Positions 33,181 through 42,430 of a DNA stretch of 64,000 nucleotides are shown in pieces (within the stretch, counting starts at the first letter, position 1; each line of letters begins with the position of its first letter). This DNA comes from Streptomyces tirandamycinicus (GTDB lineage Bacteria > Actinomycetota > Actinomycetes > Streptomycetales > Streptomycetaceae), in contig NZ_CP029188.1 of the NCBI RefSeq assembly GCF_003097515.1, positions 6,430,531 through 6,494,530 of the forward strand. Direction: 5' to 3'. The translations under genes were made by a program, and so were the position numbers. The notes under the pieces are model-generated. The model did no database searches and was not told the DNA's origin. It saw only the letters and a program-made list of their open reading frames with translations.

Positions 33181-35516
33181 CCACGATGATCAGCACTGGA
33201 CCGGACATCTGGCGGCCGTTCGACGGCGAGCCTGTGCTTACTCCCGCCATGACCGGCGGACATCGCAGCACACCCGCCGAGGAACTGGAACGGTTGCGTC
33301 GCTACCTGGAGGCGGTCGTGTCCGACCGCGTGTGTCCGGTGCACACCGCGGTCGCCTTCAATGCGGCCTATTTCGGCTACGAGCTCACTGGCGAAGGTCA
33401 CGGCAACGGCCCCTTCGACCTGGACGCGTTCCCCTCCCTGAGGCTGGGCGACGAAGTACCGGCCTTGCCCGTCGGGGCACTCGTTCGCATCGAAACAGGA
33501 TCCGACCCGCTGTACGCGGAGATCGTCTACAAGGAGGGCCGCCACCCCGGCGTCGAAGAGGGTGCCGACGTACCCGCGTGGGTGTCCGGGGTACCGGCCG
33601 GTGTCCGAGGACCGAGCGAGCTGTCGGAGGCCCCGCACCCAGTGCGCCGGGAGCTGCTGGTCCCTGATCTCACGGCGTTCGGCCCCGCGCTGCAGCTCAG
33701 CGAGGCGAAGTTGCAGCGGTTCCGGTCCCGCCAGAAGTGGCTCAACAAGGACGGCCACGTCGTCGTCGACGCCCGCTACGGCTCGGCGCCGCACGCCGGG
33801 CTTGACGACTGCACCGCCTTCGTGCAGCATCTGCTGACCCACCAGCGCGAAGCACTGCTGAGCCCTCTCGTTCCCGCGTCCGTCGCCCACCTGGTCGGGG
33901 GTGGCACGGAGGAGCGGCTGAAGAGCGCCCTCAGCGGGCTGCTGGACACCGTCGATCACGCCTTGCGCACCAGCGACAGTCTACGCAGCTGGGGCCACTA
34001 CGCACTGACCCGTACCCGCATCGGGGCCGCCCTGGGCCACGACGGGCCACTGGGCGGCGACGACCTGAGAGCCCTCGCCGGCTCCCTGGAACGCAGTGCG
34101 GCCCCTGCCACCCACCGACGGCACGGCGTGAACGGTTCCCGCACCGTGTACACGGCGATCGGGGCGTGGCTGCGCGGCGTCGACGGTGCCGAACCACTGC
34201 TGAGCGGAGTGGAATACGCGGTCTCGGTGTGCCGCGCCAACCTGGCGGTCGCGGACTTCGTCCGGGGAGACACGGACAACGGCATACGCGCCGGGAGCGA
34301 CGTACGGATCACCCTCGACGACGACTTCCAGAACGGTGGCATCTGGCGGTCCCACCACCCGGGCTCGGAGGAGGCGGACGACAGTGATCCGCTACGCCCA
34401 GCGGGACGCGGCTGGCATGACACGGTGCATCCACCCGCGCCGCCTCGGCCTGTCGCGGTGCCGCACGCACAGAGCGTCCCCCGAGAGGAACAGCCGGAGG
34501 ACGAAGGATACGTCGATGCCGAACCCGCGGACACCCCGCTCGCGGACGGTGACCGGATCGGTCCGCCGAACTACCTGAGGATCAACGACAGCGAGGTCTG
34601 CTGGCAGACCCCGCTGCGGCTCGCCCACCTCATGGAGGACCGACTGCCGTTGAGCCCCAGGGCCCGGGACGGGTTTGCATATCTCGGCACGGATACCGGC
34701 TCCGTGCGCGTACGCCTGGAACTCAGCCATCCCGGCGGCGAGCTCGACGCGTCCGAGGAGGTCCAGGAGGTGCTTCTGGATCTCACCGATGAGACCGGCA
34801 TGCTTCGGAACGTCCAGTGGCCCATCGATTTCTTCCCCGGGCTGTGCCTGTACATCCAGTGGCCGCGCGGCGGTACCGTCTTCCGGGTCCACACCGTCGA
34901 ACTGGAACACGCCGTCGACATCGACGGGCAGCTCGTCGCGCATCGCTACGACTCGGGAGTGCTCACCCGGGAAGGAGCGCCGGGTAGTGAGCGGGACGGC
35001 GACTCGTCCGCCGGCCTCGACACCCGGCGTCTCGTCCTGCGTACCGTACGACGCTTCGGCCGCCTCACGCCCGACGGACATGCTCTCCTTGACCGGGCCG
35101 CCCTCCCTCGAGGCGTCTACGACACGACTCCCGCCCCCCAGCAAGTCACCGCACTGGAGCAGGCCGTTGACGAGCTCCTCGCCGAACACCACCTGTACCC
35201 GGCCATCGGCAGCCGCGGTGTGGACGGCGAGCCCCACCACCCTGCCCGCGACGGTGAGCCGCCCATCGCCCTGATCGGTTACGCGCCGAACCCCGTGGTG
35301 GTGCCACGACCGGGCTCGCGTGCCGGCGCGCCGCCGCAGGTCCACGGCGTGGAGCACTTCGTCCACGGCTTTCTGCGGAGGCTGCCCGCGGGCTCGAATC
35401 CGACCGATGCACAGCGCGCTGCCTACCGCGAGCACTGCCGCCACGTCGGAAAGGCGGACGGCTGGGAACTGCCACCCGGCTACACCTTCGTCACGGAACA
35501 CTCTCGCCGGCGCTGA
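33177..35516 (+). CDS. 779-aa protein of unknown family in the helicase/ATPase operon
   Basis: The GTG at 33177 overlaps the helicase stop (GTGA), with AAAGGA upstream, so translation is coupled; the open frame extends further upstream only as a shadow of the helicase gene. I do not recognise a family. Visible traits are an N-terminal alpha/beta-looking region (VCPVHTAVAFNAAYFGYELT), a middle helical part with QRFRSRQKWLNKDGHVVVDA, an acidic Pro-rich linker (about 410-450), and a C-terminal part rich in beta strands (VRVRLELSHPGGE, GLCLYIQWPRGG). There is no transmembrane segment, P-loop or obvious nuclease motif. Its position between a triple helicase and a giant ATPase makes it a system-specific component, perhaps a DNA-binding or effector subunit. 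Confidence 0.75.
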   Translation: MTTMISTGPDIWRPFDGEPVLTPAMTGGHRSTPAEELERLRRYLEAVVSDRVCPVHTAVAFNAAYFGYELTGEGHGNGPFDLDAFPSLRLGDEVPALPVGALVRIETGSDPLYAEIVYKEGRHPGVEEGADVPAWVSGVPAGVRGPSELSEAPHPVRRELLVPDLTAFGPALQLSEAKLQRFRSRQKWLNKDGHVVVDARYGSAPHAGLDDCTAFVQHLLTHQREALLSPLVPASVAHLVGGGTEERLKSALSGLLDTVDHALRTSDSLRSWGHYALTRTRIGAALGHDGPLGGDDLRALAGSLERSAAPATHRRHGVNGSRTVYTAIGAWLRGVDGAEPLLSGVEYAVSVCRANLAVADFVRGDTDNGIRAGSDVRITLDDDFQNGGIWRSHHPGSEEADDSDPLRPAGRGWHDTVHPPAPPRPVAVPHAQSVPREEQPEDEGYVDAEPADTPLADGDRIGPPNYLRINDSEVCWQTPLRLAHLMEDRLPLSPRARDGFAYLGTDTGSVRVRLELSHPGGELDASEEVQEVLLDLTDETGMLRNVQWPIDFFPGLCLYIQWPRGGTVFRVHTVELEHAVDIDGQLVAHRYDSGVLTREGAPGSERDGDSSAGLDTRRLVLRTVRRFGRLTPDGHALLDRAALPRGVYDTTPAPQQVTALEQAVDELLAEHHLYPAIGSRGVDGEPHHPARDGEPPIALIGYAPNPVVVPRPGSRAGAPPQVHGVEHFVHGFLRRLPAGSNPTDAQRAAYREHCRHVGKADGWELPPGYTFVTEHSRRR

Positions 35517-35606
35517 CCCGCCCCGGCCGGACCGGCCCGACATGGGCGGGCCGCACGCCACACCCCCCCCGCATCCACATCACAGGAAACAAGAGATCGG
35601 GACTGA

Positions 35607-38600
35607 ATGACCGCCAGCTACGCCGTGGTCGCCAAACCACCATCCTCCCCGCACGGCACACCGGTTGGACTGCTCAAGGAACTCGCCGTAACGCTCGACG
35701 GACTCGGCCAGATCCTGGACGCCGCCCTCGACGCCCTCACAGTCGGCGAGACGGAACTCGCGCTGAACTCCCTCGGGCCCAAGGATCGTCAGGCCATCAT
35801 GAGGGGTCTCGGCTTCCGCAAGGTCGAACCGCGGCGATTCGGGCGCGTGCTCAGCGAGCAAGTGCTCAAGCGATTGCAACGGGTGGAGCCGACCCACCAC
35901 AGGCATGCGCTGTCCCACCTCACCGCCCGGATCATGAACGACATCGATCACGAGGTCGCTGAGCACGGGGCCGCGGGTACGAGCCCCGGTCTCGTGGGCC
36001 GCTGGGGCGCATGCCTGCTCCGCCTGGCGCTCTTCTCCCACCTCCAGGCTTCGGCGCACGACGCCCGACTGCTCGTATGGGCCGCGGAACACGACTGGTT
36101 CGGTATGGAGGCGGACGAGGCGGCACTGGCCGCGGTACTTAAGGCTGCTCAGCAGGTAATCGACGCGACTCCCGGGTTTGACCACCTCACTGCGCTTGGC
36201 GAGGACGCGGCGGCTGAGGAACCACAGCCGACCGCTGCGGTATCGGCTCCCCGGCTGCCCGATCACATCTCGGCTCCAGAACTGGCCGAGTCCTCAGCGC
36301 AGCAGGGAGAGCAGCCCCCTGGTGAGGGGCGCTCCCTAGACGATCTGGCCTCGGCCGAGGAGGAGCTCAAGCACGTCGTCGAGGAGGCACGAGGCGCCGT
36401 CGACCGCGTGCGCGCCGCCCTGCTGGACGGGTGCCCGCCCACCCACACCGATTTGGTGCCGCTCGCCGCGGTCGCCCCGGCGTTCTCCCACGTGCGGGGT
36501 GTGCTCTCAGAACTCGGCGTCACCGGCGTCACCGATCGCCTCACCGATGTCCTGAGGTCGATCGACGAGGTTCGTGCGCGCGTCGAACGGAAGGAGAGGA
36601 ACGCCGAGGCCCGTCAAGTGGTGGAGACGGTGACGGCCCTGGGCTGCGCTCCGGACAGTGCGGTGGCCGCGGTGATCGCGGACGCCAGGCACAGCGCGGA
36701 GGCACTGCTCGCGAAGCAAGAGTGGGACGAACAGGACGACGCGTGCGCACACATTCTCACGCTGCTGGTGCGCCTCGCCGACATGAAGGACCGGTCCGAC
36801 GCACAGCAGGAGATCATCGAGCTCCAACAGCAGTTGTCGGTCGCACATCCGCCGTACGCTGTGGCCGCCGTCCTGTACCAGCAGATCACGCTGAGCGAGC
36901 ACAGGACCCCTCACCCCGACACGGCCGCCGCCCCGCAGGGCGAGGAATCCGCCGAGGTTCCCGAGGCGCCGGAACGGGCCATATCCCCGGAGACGGCCAC
37001 CGCCGCGCAGGCTGACACCGGCGTGCCCGAAACGCAGGACCTCAGCACCGCCGATTGCGTCCCGGCCGAGCGACCTCCCCGGTCCGCCGACACCGCCGAG
37101 CAGCAGCCCGCGCCGGAACGGCGGGTCTTCGCCGCCCCCGCAGCGACCGCGGCCGTCGACACCACCACGGAAACAGCCGACGGCACGGAAACGAAGAGCA
37201 TCGAACCCGTCCTCGCCCGTCTCATTGCCGAGAAGCGCTTCGGACTTGCCGCTCACCTGTCGCAGGCCGCCGACCGCCCGGACACCGAGGCCGCGGTCCT
37301 GCGCCTGGCCGCCGCGGCGACACTGCTGCACTCCAGGACCGGCCGAGCGGCTCAGATCATCGAAGAGGCGCTGCACGAGTGGGAGGCCCGTAAGGAGAGC
37401 GACAGTGACGCGCTGTCCCTGCTACTGCTGCCCACGCTGGTCCGGGGAGCCCTAGTGACGGGTGCACCCGTGGTCGGTGCACAGCTGAGGGCGCTCACCC
37501 CGCAACTGCCCGATGCCCTGCACGAGGTGGCCACCATGGTGGCAGAACGTGCACTGCAGGGCGCACTGCTCATCGCGCCGCCCCATGCCGTTGTCGCCGA
37601 TGTCTCCCACACCGAGGGGGAGCTGCGCGCGGCCGTGGACGCCTGCCAGGCTATGCTCACCGTCCCTCGAATGCGCTTCCAACGGGCCAGCGCCATGGTG
37701 CAGCGCTGGCTGGCGCCGACCGGTCTGCTCGGCAGCGTGCTGACCGCAATCGTGGCCGGGGCCCCGGACGCCGAGCACCTGGCCGACGAGCTGCTGGAAA
37801 ACCTCGCCCGCCGAGCTCAGGTCGAGGCGGCGATCGACGAGATGGACGCTGCACTGCGTGGGCCGGGCGGTCGTGGCATCCAGGGGTCGGGCCGCAACAA
37901 CGTCCGCCACTGCCTCGACCGCGTCCGGGACGCCGTTCGGCAGTGGCGTACGGTCAAGCGCGACCTGGAAGCAGGACGCTCCGAGGAGAATGTGTGGGCG
38001 TTCCAGTCCATTGCATCCCTGCGCCTCTCCCTCCTCGGCCTGCGCGAGCGGGTCGCCGACGACCTCACCGCGGCCGAACGCAGCTCCGCCGTCCTGGCGA
38101 AAGCCACCGCCTACGTGGCGCGGGACCTGTTCGCCGAGATCTTCGACGGGCTGGATGCGAATAGTCGACCGGTCGAGACGGGATCCGAGCCGGACGTTCA
38201 GACGGTTCTGGACGCCGAGCTCCACAAGGCCGAGTCGGCCGTGCCGGGAGAGAAGCCGACCTTGGACGGCTTGCTGAAGGCAGTGGACCGTACCTGGGAC
38301 GACGCGATCGAACGGCTGCTCGCCCGTGACGAATTCGGCGTGATTCGCACCATCACGGACCTCGCGGACTTCGACGTCCTTCCTGCAGCCCACACCTTGT
38401 CGCTCTCGGAGGAGCGTCGCGCACGCCTCAGCGCGATCCAGAAGGAGCGCCGCGCCGCGCTCGCCGAGAAACATCGGCAACTGGCCGCCTGGCTCCGCCG
38501 GTCCCAGGCCGACGAGGCACTCACCGTCGAACAGGACGTCAGCCTCCAGGAGTTGCTCGCCGACGCCCGAGCACACCTGGAGCACGACCGGCCGGGCGAG

Positions 38601-41594
38601 CTGGCCGCAGTCCGGCGCAACCTCGACCGAGTCGAAGAACTGCTGCCCCGTTACCGTGAGGAAGCCGCCGACCGGCTGCGCGCCCGGCTGGCGGCGCTGA
38701 CGGACGTGAGCGCGGAGGACCGCGAACGAGTCCTGCGCAACCTGGACACCGACAGCCTGGCTACCGCGGCCGAACTCGTCTACTTCCTCGAACTCGGCGA
38801 ACCGGTACCCGAGATCAGGTCCGAGGACTCGCACCTGGAGGCGTTCTTCCCCGCCGTGCCGGACTCGTTGCCGGGCGGCATCGACGCTGACCTGATCGCG
38901 GCCGTCCGCGCCCGTGGCCGATACGGCGACCGCGCCGTTCTGGACTATGCAGGACTCTCGGAGGAGGAGGCCGAACGGGCCGCCGCGGCCCTGAAGTTGT
39001 GGAGCACGCTCGCCGCGACGAAGGACCGTATCAACATCAATCCGCGCGAGAGCCTCAATCCGGCTCTGGCTCTCCTCGGATACGAGGCCCGGCGCGCACG
39101 GCCTCTGGACGATCTGCCGCGTGGCAAGGACTACCGGTTCTTCGAACTCGCGCCCGTGCACGTCACCGGCCGTGCCTGGGCGCCCGCGTTCGGATCGCAG
39201 GTCAAGGACCGTGGCGGCAAGCTCCGCGCCCTGTTGATCTGGGGCCGGCCCGCGGCCAAACTGCTCATCACCCGCGCTCTGCAGGACCCCGACGAGAGCA
39301 GTCTGCTCGTCGTCCACTTCGGGACGCTGGACAGCAGAACCCGCAATGAGCTGGCCGCCGCCTCCCAGGACACCAAGCCGATCATGGTGGTGGACGACGC
39401 CGCGCTGGCCTACCTCATCGCGCACGGCAACCGGCGGGTGGACGCCACGACCGAGACGCTGCTTCCGTTCTCCGCGGTGAACCCATACATCAAGGAGAAG
39501 CGGGGCCAAATCGGCCGGGAGATGTTCTACGGACGGGACCGCGAGCGCAAGAGCATCCACGACCCGGCGGGGACTCAGATCCTCTACGGCGGCCGGGGTC
39601 TCGGCAAGTCGGCCCTACTCGCCGACGCGGGGGACCGCTTCGAGGAACAGCGGCCGGGGGCCTACCGCAAGCTCTACCTCAACCTGGACAAGATCGGCAT
39701 CGGCCGGGGCACCGCACTCGGTGCCGAGGCCATCTGGCCCACGCTCGACCAGGAGCTGATCAGGCAGGGCGTTCTGGAGGAGCCCCGACGCCGGGGCCCA
39801 CAACAGGAATCATGGCAGCGGGTCACCGACGGGATCGCCCGGTGGCTCGCTCAGGATCCCGACCGGCGGCTGCTCATCCTCCTCGACGAGTGCGACCGCT
39901 TCTTCGAGGCAGACGTTCCCGAGTGCACGGAGACCCGTCGGCTGCGTGGTCTGGGTGAGGACTCGCGCGGCCGGGCCAAGGTCGTGTTCGCCGGTCTGCA
40001 CTCGGTGCAGCGCTTCACCCGGCTCGCCAGGAACGGCCCATTCAGCCACCTGGCGCAGACCCCGACGGTCGTGGGACCGCTCGCCCCCCAGTTCGCCGCC
40101 GACCTGATCGTGCACCCGATGCGTGCGCTCGGCTTCGAGTTCGCTGACGTCGACCTCGTCAACCGCGTGCTCGGCTTCTGCTCGTACCAGCCCTTCCTGC
40201 TGCAGATCTTCGGCAGCAGGATGGTGCAGGTCATGCAGGACAAGCGGGCGCGAGCACCACTCGCGCCGCCTCCATACACGATCGAGGATTCCGATGTCGA
40301 CGCGGTAGAACAGGACACCTCGCTGCGTTCGGACATCACCGCGGCCTTCAAGGACACCCTTGCCCTGGACGACCGCTACCACGTCATCGCCAATGTGCTT
40401 GCCCAGCATGCTCGGGACAACGGTCTGGAAACCCGCCTCAGTGACAGGGAGTTGCGGGAGGAATGTGCTGGCTGGTGGCCCCGCGGCTTCGAGTACCTGG
40501 ACAGCGAGGGGTTTCGCGCCTATCTGCAGGAGATGGTCGGCCTCGGTGTCCTGGCGCCGAACAACGACGGTCAGGGCTGGCATCTGCGAGGGCCCAACGC
40601 GCTGCGCATGATCGGTACCGCCCAGGAGATCGAGGCGCGGTTGCTGCGGGCGGAGACGGAGTCCCGGCTGGAGGAGACCGTTGTCCTGGAGAGCCGTCCG
40701 GACCTCTACGACGGCAGGTCCGCCCCGCTCACCGTCAACCAGATCGACTACCTGCTGGGCGAATACGTGAACCAAGTCCGCGTTGTTCTCGGTACACAGG
40801 CGACGGGCGTCGCCGATGTGGAACGGACCCTGCGTGAGGTGACGGGCAGGGTGGCGGGCTGGTCCGTGCCCGCCATCGGAAGTGCCAAGACGTTCCGCAA
40901 GGAGCTCGCCGCCGGCCGCGCTGGCGAGCGGCGACTGCTCATCAGCGATCTCTCTCTGGGCAGCGAGAAGTCCTGCCGGGAGTCCTTCGACCTGGCCAGG
41001 GCAGTGCTGCCCGACGCCGCCGAGGCGACCCGCTCGGTGGTCCTCGTGTCGGGTGTGGAACAGCTCGGCTTCTGGTCCGGCCTCCTCACCGGTCCCGACG
41101 CCGACCACGACACCATCATGGTGCTGCGCCGGCATGACCTGCGCAGCCTGAAGGACTGGACGCAGCGCCACAGCCTGTGCGAGACGGAGGAACGGCTGAT
41201 GCGTCTGGCGAAGGCGACCGGTGGCTGGCCGTACCTGCTGGACAAGGCGCTGCACCTGCGTGATCGCCGACCGGACCAGGACCGGGTGCTGGCGGACCTG
41301 ACGTCGTGGCTTGGGCAGAGCAGCGGCGCCGAACAGTTCGTCGATGCCGTGGGGCTGCTGGAGAACGACACCCTCAAGGCCGCCTATGACGGGGTCGTCG
41401 AGCAGCTCGGTACCGATTGGCATGACGACGCCTACCTCGTCACCGCGGCCGAGATGGCAGGTCTCTCGTCCGGGGAGGCATGCCGGGCCGTTGTCTGCCT
41501 GGAAGCCCTCCAGGTGGTCGACCGGGACGGGACGCGCCTGCGCGTGGAGCCGGTTCTCCATACGGCGCTGGGCGTACTTGAGGCCAAGGTTTGA
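35607..41594 (+). CDS. Giant STAND/AAA-like ATPase, 1995 aa
   Basis: The gene starts 90 bp after the 779-aa gene on the same strand. Residues 1-1150 are mostly helical, with coiled-coil stretches (EEELKHVVEEARGAVDRVRA; EERRARLSAIQKERRAALAE) and a Pro/Glu-rich linker around 430-530. Residues about 1170-1300 end in TLLPFSAVNPY. A P-loop ATPase follows: MFYGRDRERKSI, Walker A GGRGLGKSALL (about 1328) and Walker B LLILLDECDRFFE (about 1421). After it come VGPLAPQFAADLIVHPMRAL and QPFLLQIFG, typical of STAND-type regulatory ATPases. A second, degenerate ATPase-like unit (about 1760-1900, no P-loop) ends the chain. STAND proteins of this size often sense invaders. The sensor role is inference. Confidence 0.8.
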   Translation: MTASYAVVAKPPSSPHGTPVGLLKELAVTLDGLGQILDAALDALTVGETELALNSLGPKDRQAIMRGLGFRKVEPRRFGRVLSEQVLKRLQRVEPTHHRHALSHLTARIMNDIDHEVAEHGAAGTSPGLVGRWGACLLRLALFSHLQASAHDARLLVWAAEHDWFGMEADEAALAAVLKAAQQVIDATPGFDHLTALGEDAAAEEPQPTAAVSAPRLPDHISAPELAESSAQQGEQPPGEGRSLDDLASAEEELKHVVEEARGAVDRVRAALLDGCPPTHTDLVPLAAVAPAFSHVRGVLSELGVTGVTDRLTDVLRSIDEVRARVERKERNAEARQVVETVTALGCAPDSAVAAVIADARHSAEALLAKQEWDEQDDACAHILTLLVRLADMKDRSDAQQEIIELQQQLSVAHPPYAVAAVLYQQITLSEHRTPHPDTAAAPQGEESAEVPEAPERAISPETATAAQADTGVPETQDLSTADCVPAERPPRSADTAEQQPAPERRVFAAPAATAAVDTTTETADGTETKSIEPVLARLIAEKRFGLAAHLSQAADRPDTEAAVLRLAAAATLLHSRTGRAAQIIEEALHEWEARKESDSDALSLLLLPTLVRGALVTGAPVVGAQLRALTPQLPDALHEVATMVAERALQGALLIAPPHAVVADVSHTEGELRAAVDACQAMLTVPRMRFQRASAMVQRWLAPTGLLGSVLTAIVAGAPDAEHLADELLENLARRAQVEAAIDEMDAALRGPGGRGIQGSGRNNVRHCLDRVRDAVRQWRTVKRDLEAGRSEENVWAFQSIASLRLSLLGLRERVADDLTAAERSSAVLAKATAYVARDLFAEIFDGLDANSRPVETGSEPDVQTVLDAELHKAESAVPGEKPTLDGLLKAVDRTWDDAIERLLARDEFGVIRTITDLADFDVLPAAHTLSLSEERRARLSAIQKERRAALAEKHRQLAAWLRRSQADEALTVEQDVSLQELLADARAHLEHDRPGELAAVRRNLDRVEELLPRYREEAADRLRARLAALTDVSAEDRERVLRNLDTDSLATAAELVYFLELGEPVPEIRSEDSHLEAFFPAVPDSLPGGIDADLIAAVRARGRYGDRAVLDYAGLSEEEAERAAAALKLWSTLAATKDRININPRESLNPALALLGYEARRARPLDDLPRGKDYRFFELAPVHVTGRAWAPAFGSQVKDRGGKLRALLIWGRPAAKLLITRALQDPDESSLLVVHFGTLDSRTRNELAAASQDTKPIMVVDDAALAYLIAHGNRRVDATTETLLPFSAVNPYIKEKRGQIGREMFYGRDRERKSIHDPAGTQILYGGRGLGKSALLADAGDRFEEQRPGAYRKLYLNLDKIGIGRGTALGAEAIWPTLDQELIRQGVLEEPRRRGPQQESWQRVTDGIARWLAQDPDRRLLILLDECDRFFEADVPECTETRRLRGLGEDSRGRAKVVFAGLHSVQRFTRLARNGPFSHLAQTPTVVGPLAPQFAADLIVHPMRALGFEFADVDLVNRVLGFCSYQPFLLQIFGSRMVQVMQDKRARAPLAPPPYTIEDSDVDAVEQDTSLRSDITAAFKDTLALDDRYHVIANVLAQHARDNGLETRLSDRELREECAGWWPRGFEYLDSEGFRAYLQEMVGLGVLAPNNDGQGWHLRGPNALRMIGTAQEIEARLLRAETESRLEETVVLESRPDLYDGRSAPLTVNQIDYLLGEYVNQVRVVLGTQATGVADVERTLREVTGRVAGWSVPAIGSAKTFRKELAAGRAGERRLLISDLSLGSEKSCRESFDLARAVLPDAAEATRSVVLVSGVEQLGFWSGLLTGPDADHDTIMVLRRHDLRSLKDWTQRHSLCETEERLMRLAKATGGWPYLLDKALHLRDRRPDQDRVLADLTSWLGQSSGAEQFVDAVGLLENDTLKAAYDGVVEQLGTDWHDDAYLVTAAEMAGLSSGEACRAVVCLEALQVVDRDGTRLRVEPVLHTALGVLEAKV

Positions 41595-42430
41595 CCAACC
41601 GGGTGGGGCCGGGGTTGCGCCTGGCCCCACCGAGACTCGACAAGCACACCCGCGTCCTGTCGGCGGCCACAATGGGAGTGCCGACGGGGCGATCTGCTGT
41701 TGCCCCTTTTCCAACTCGCTGCCGAGCTTGCTTTGCCATGGGAGACCCTTGGCGCTGATAGCGATGACCGGGGAGAGGGTTAAGCATTCGGTCGGCCCCG
41801 TCGGGGTAACGGAACGACACGGCTCACTGGTCGAGAGAGCGTCGGGGGCTTCTCGGTTGTCGAAGTGAAGATTGCGGAAATCTACTGGTACGACACGAAG
41901 GCCGTGCGCCTGACGCTGGCTGTGTGAGCTCCTCGCGGAGCTCTCGGGCTGCAGTGCGTGCTCCCGGTCAGCGAGTCGTCCTGTGACCCGCATGCACCTG
42001 ATGTGGCGTCAGGTAAGTCAGCATCTCGTCAGCATCAGTTCCCGAACAGCCTGATACGGCTGTCCGGCAGGCGCATGGTCGATGGCGTCACAACAGCCTG
42101 GTCGGCGCGGAAGCCCAGGCAGGGAGCGCTATCCCCGCTGAGAAGCGATGTTCCTCACAATCATCGACCCCGGCGTGCCCGTGTAGAGTGAAGACCGCCC
42201 TTGACCTGCAGAAAGCTGGCAGGGAGCCGTCTTCCAGGAGTCCAAAGTGCTGCGTACTCTGTTCAAGTCCAAAATCTAGCGTTTGGGTATTTTCGCAGGT
42301 CAGGTCCCTGATCGTGGCCTCCAGGTCAGCAAACGGTCAGCATCGGGTCGGTCGGTGTCCGGCTTACTGACCTGCTCCTGTGGCGGGGGCCTGCTGTGCC
42401 GCCCGGAGCCCTGCTCGGAAGGCTTGATGC
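41595..42430. other. 836-bp gene-free region upstream of integrase with paired direct repeats
   Basis: No convincing gene is present. A short frame near 41865-41927 (VEVKIAEIYWYDTKAVRLTL) may be the 3' remnant of a lost gene. A GAGCTCC-TCGC-GGAGCTC hairpin lies at about 41928. GTCAGCA occurs in two pairs, each with an 11-bp start-to-start distance: 42017/42028 and 42325/42336. One-turn spacing in front of an integrase is what arm-type integrase or excisionase sites look like, so attP-like sequence probably lies here. No tRNA gene is seen. Confidence 0.5.

Noticed and set aside
37452..39560. Long minus-strand ORF of about 700 codons inside the giant ATPase gene
   Set aside because: It is a high-GC antisense shadow with no domain sense and low-complexity Gly/Arg/Val composition.
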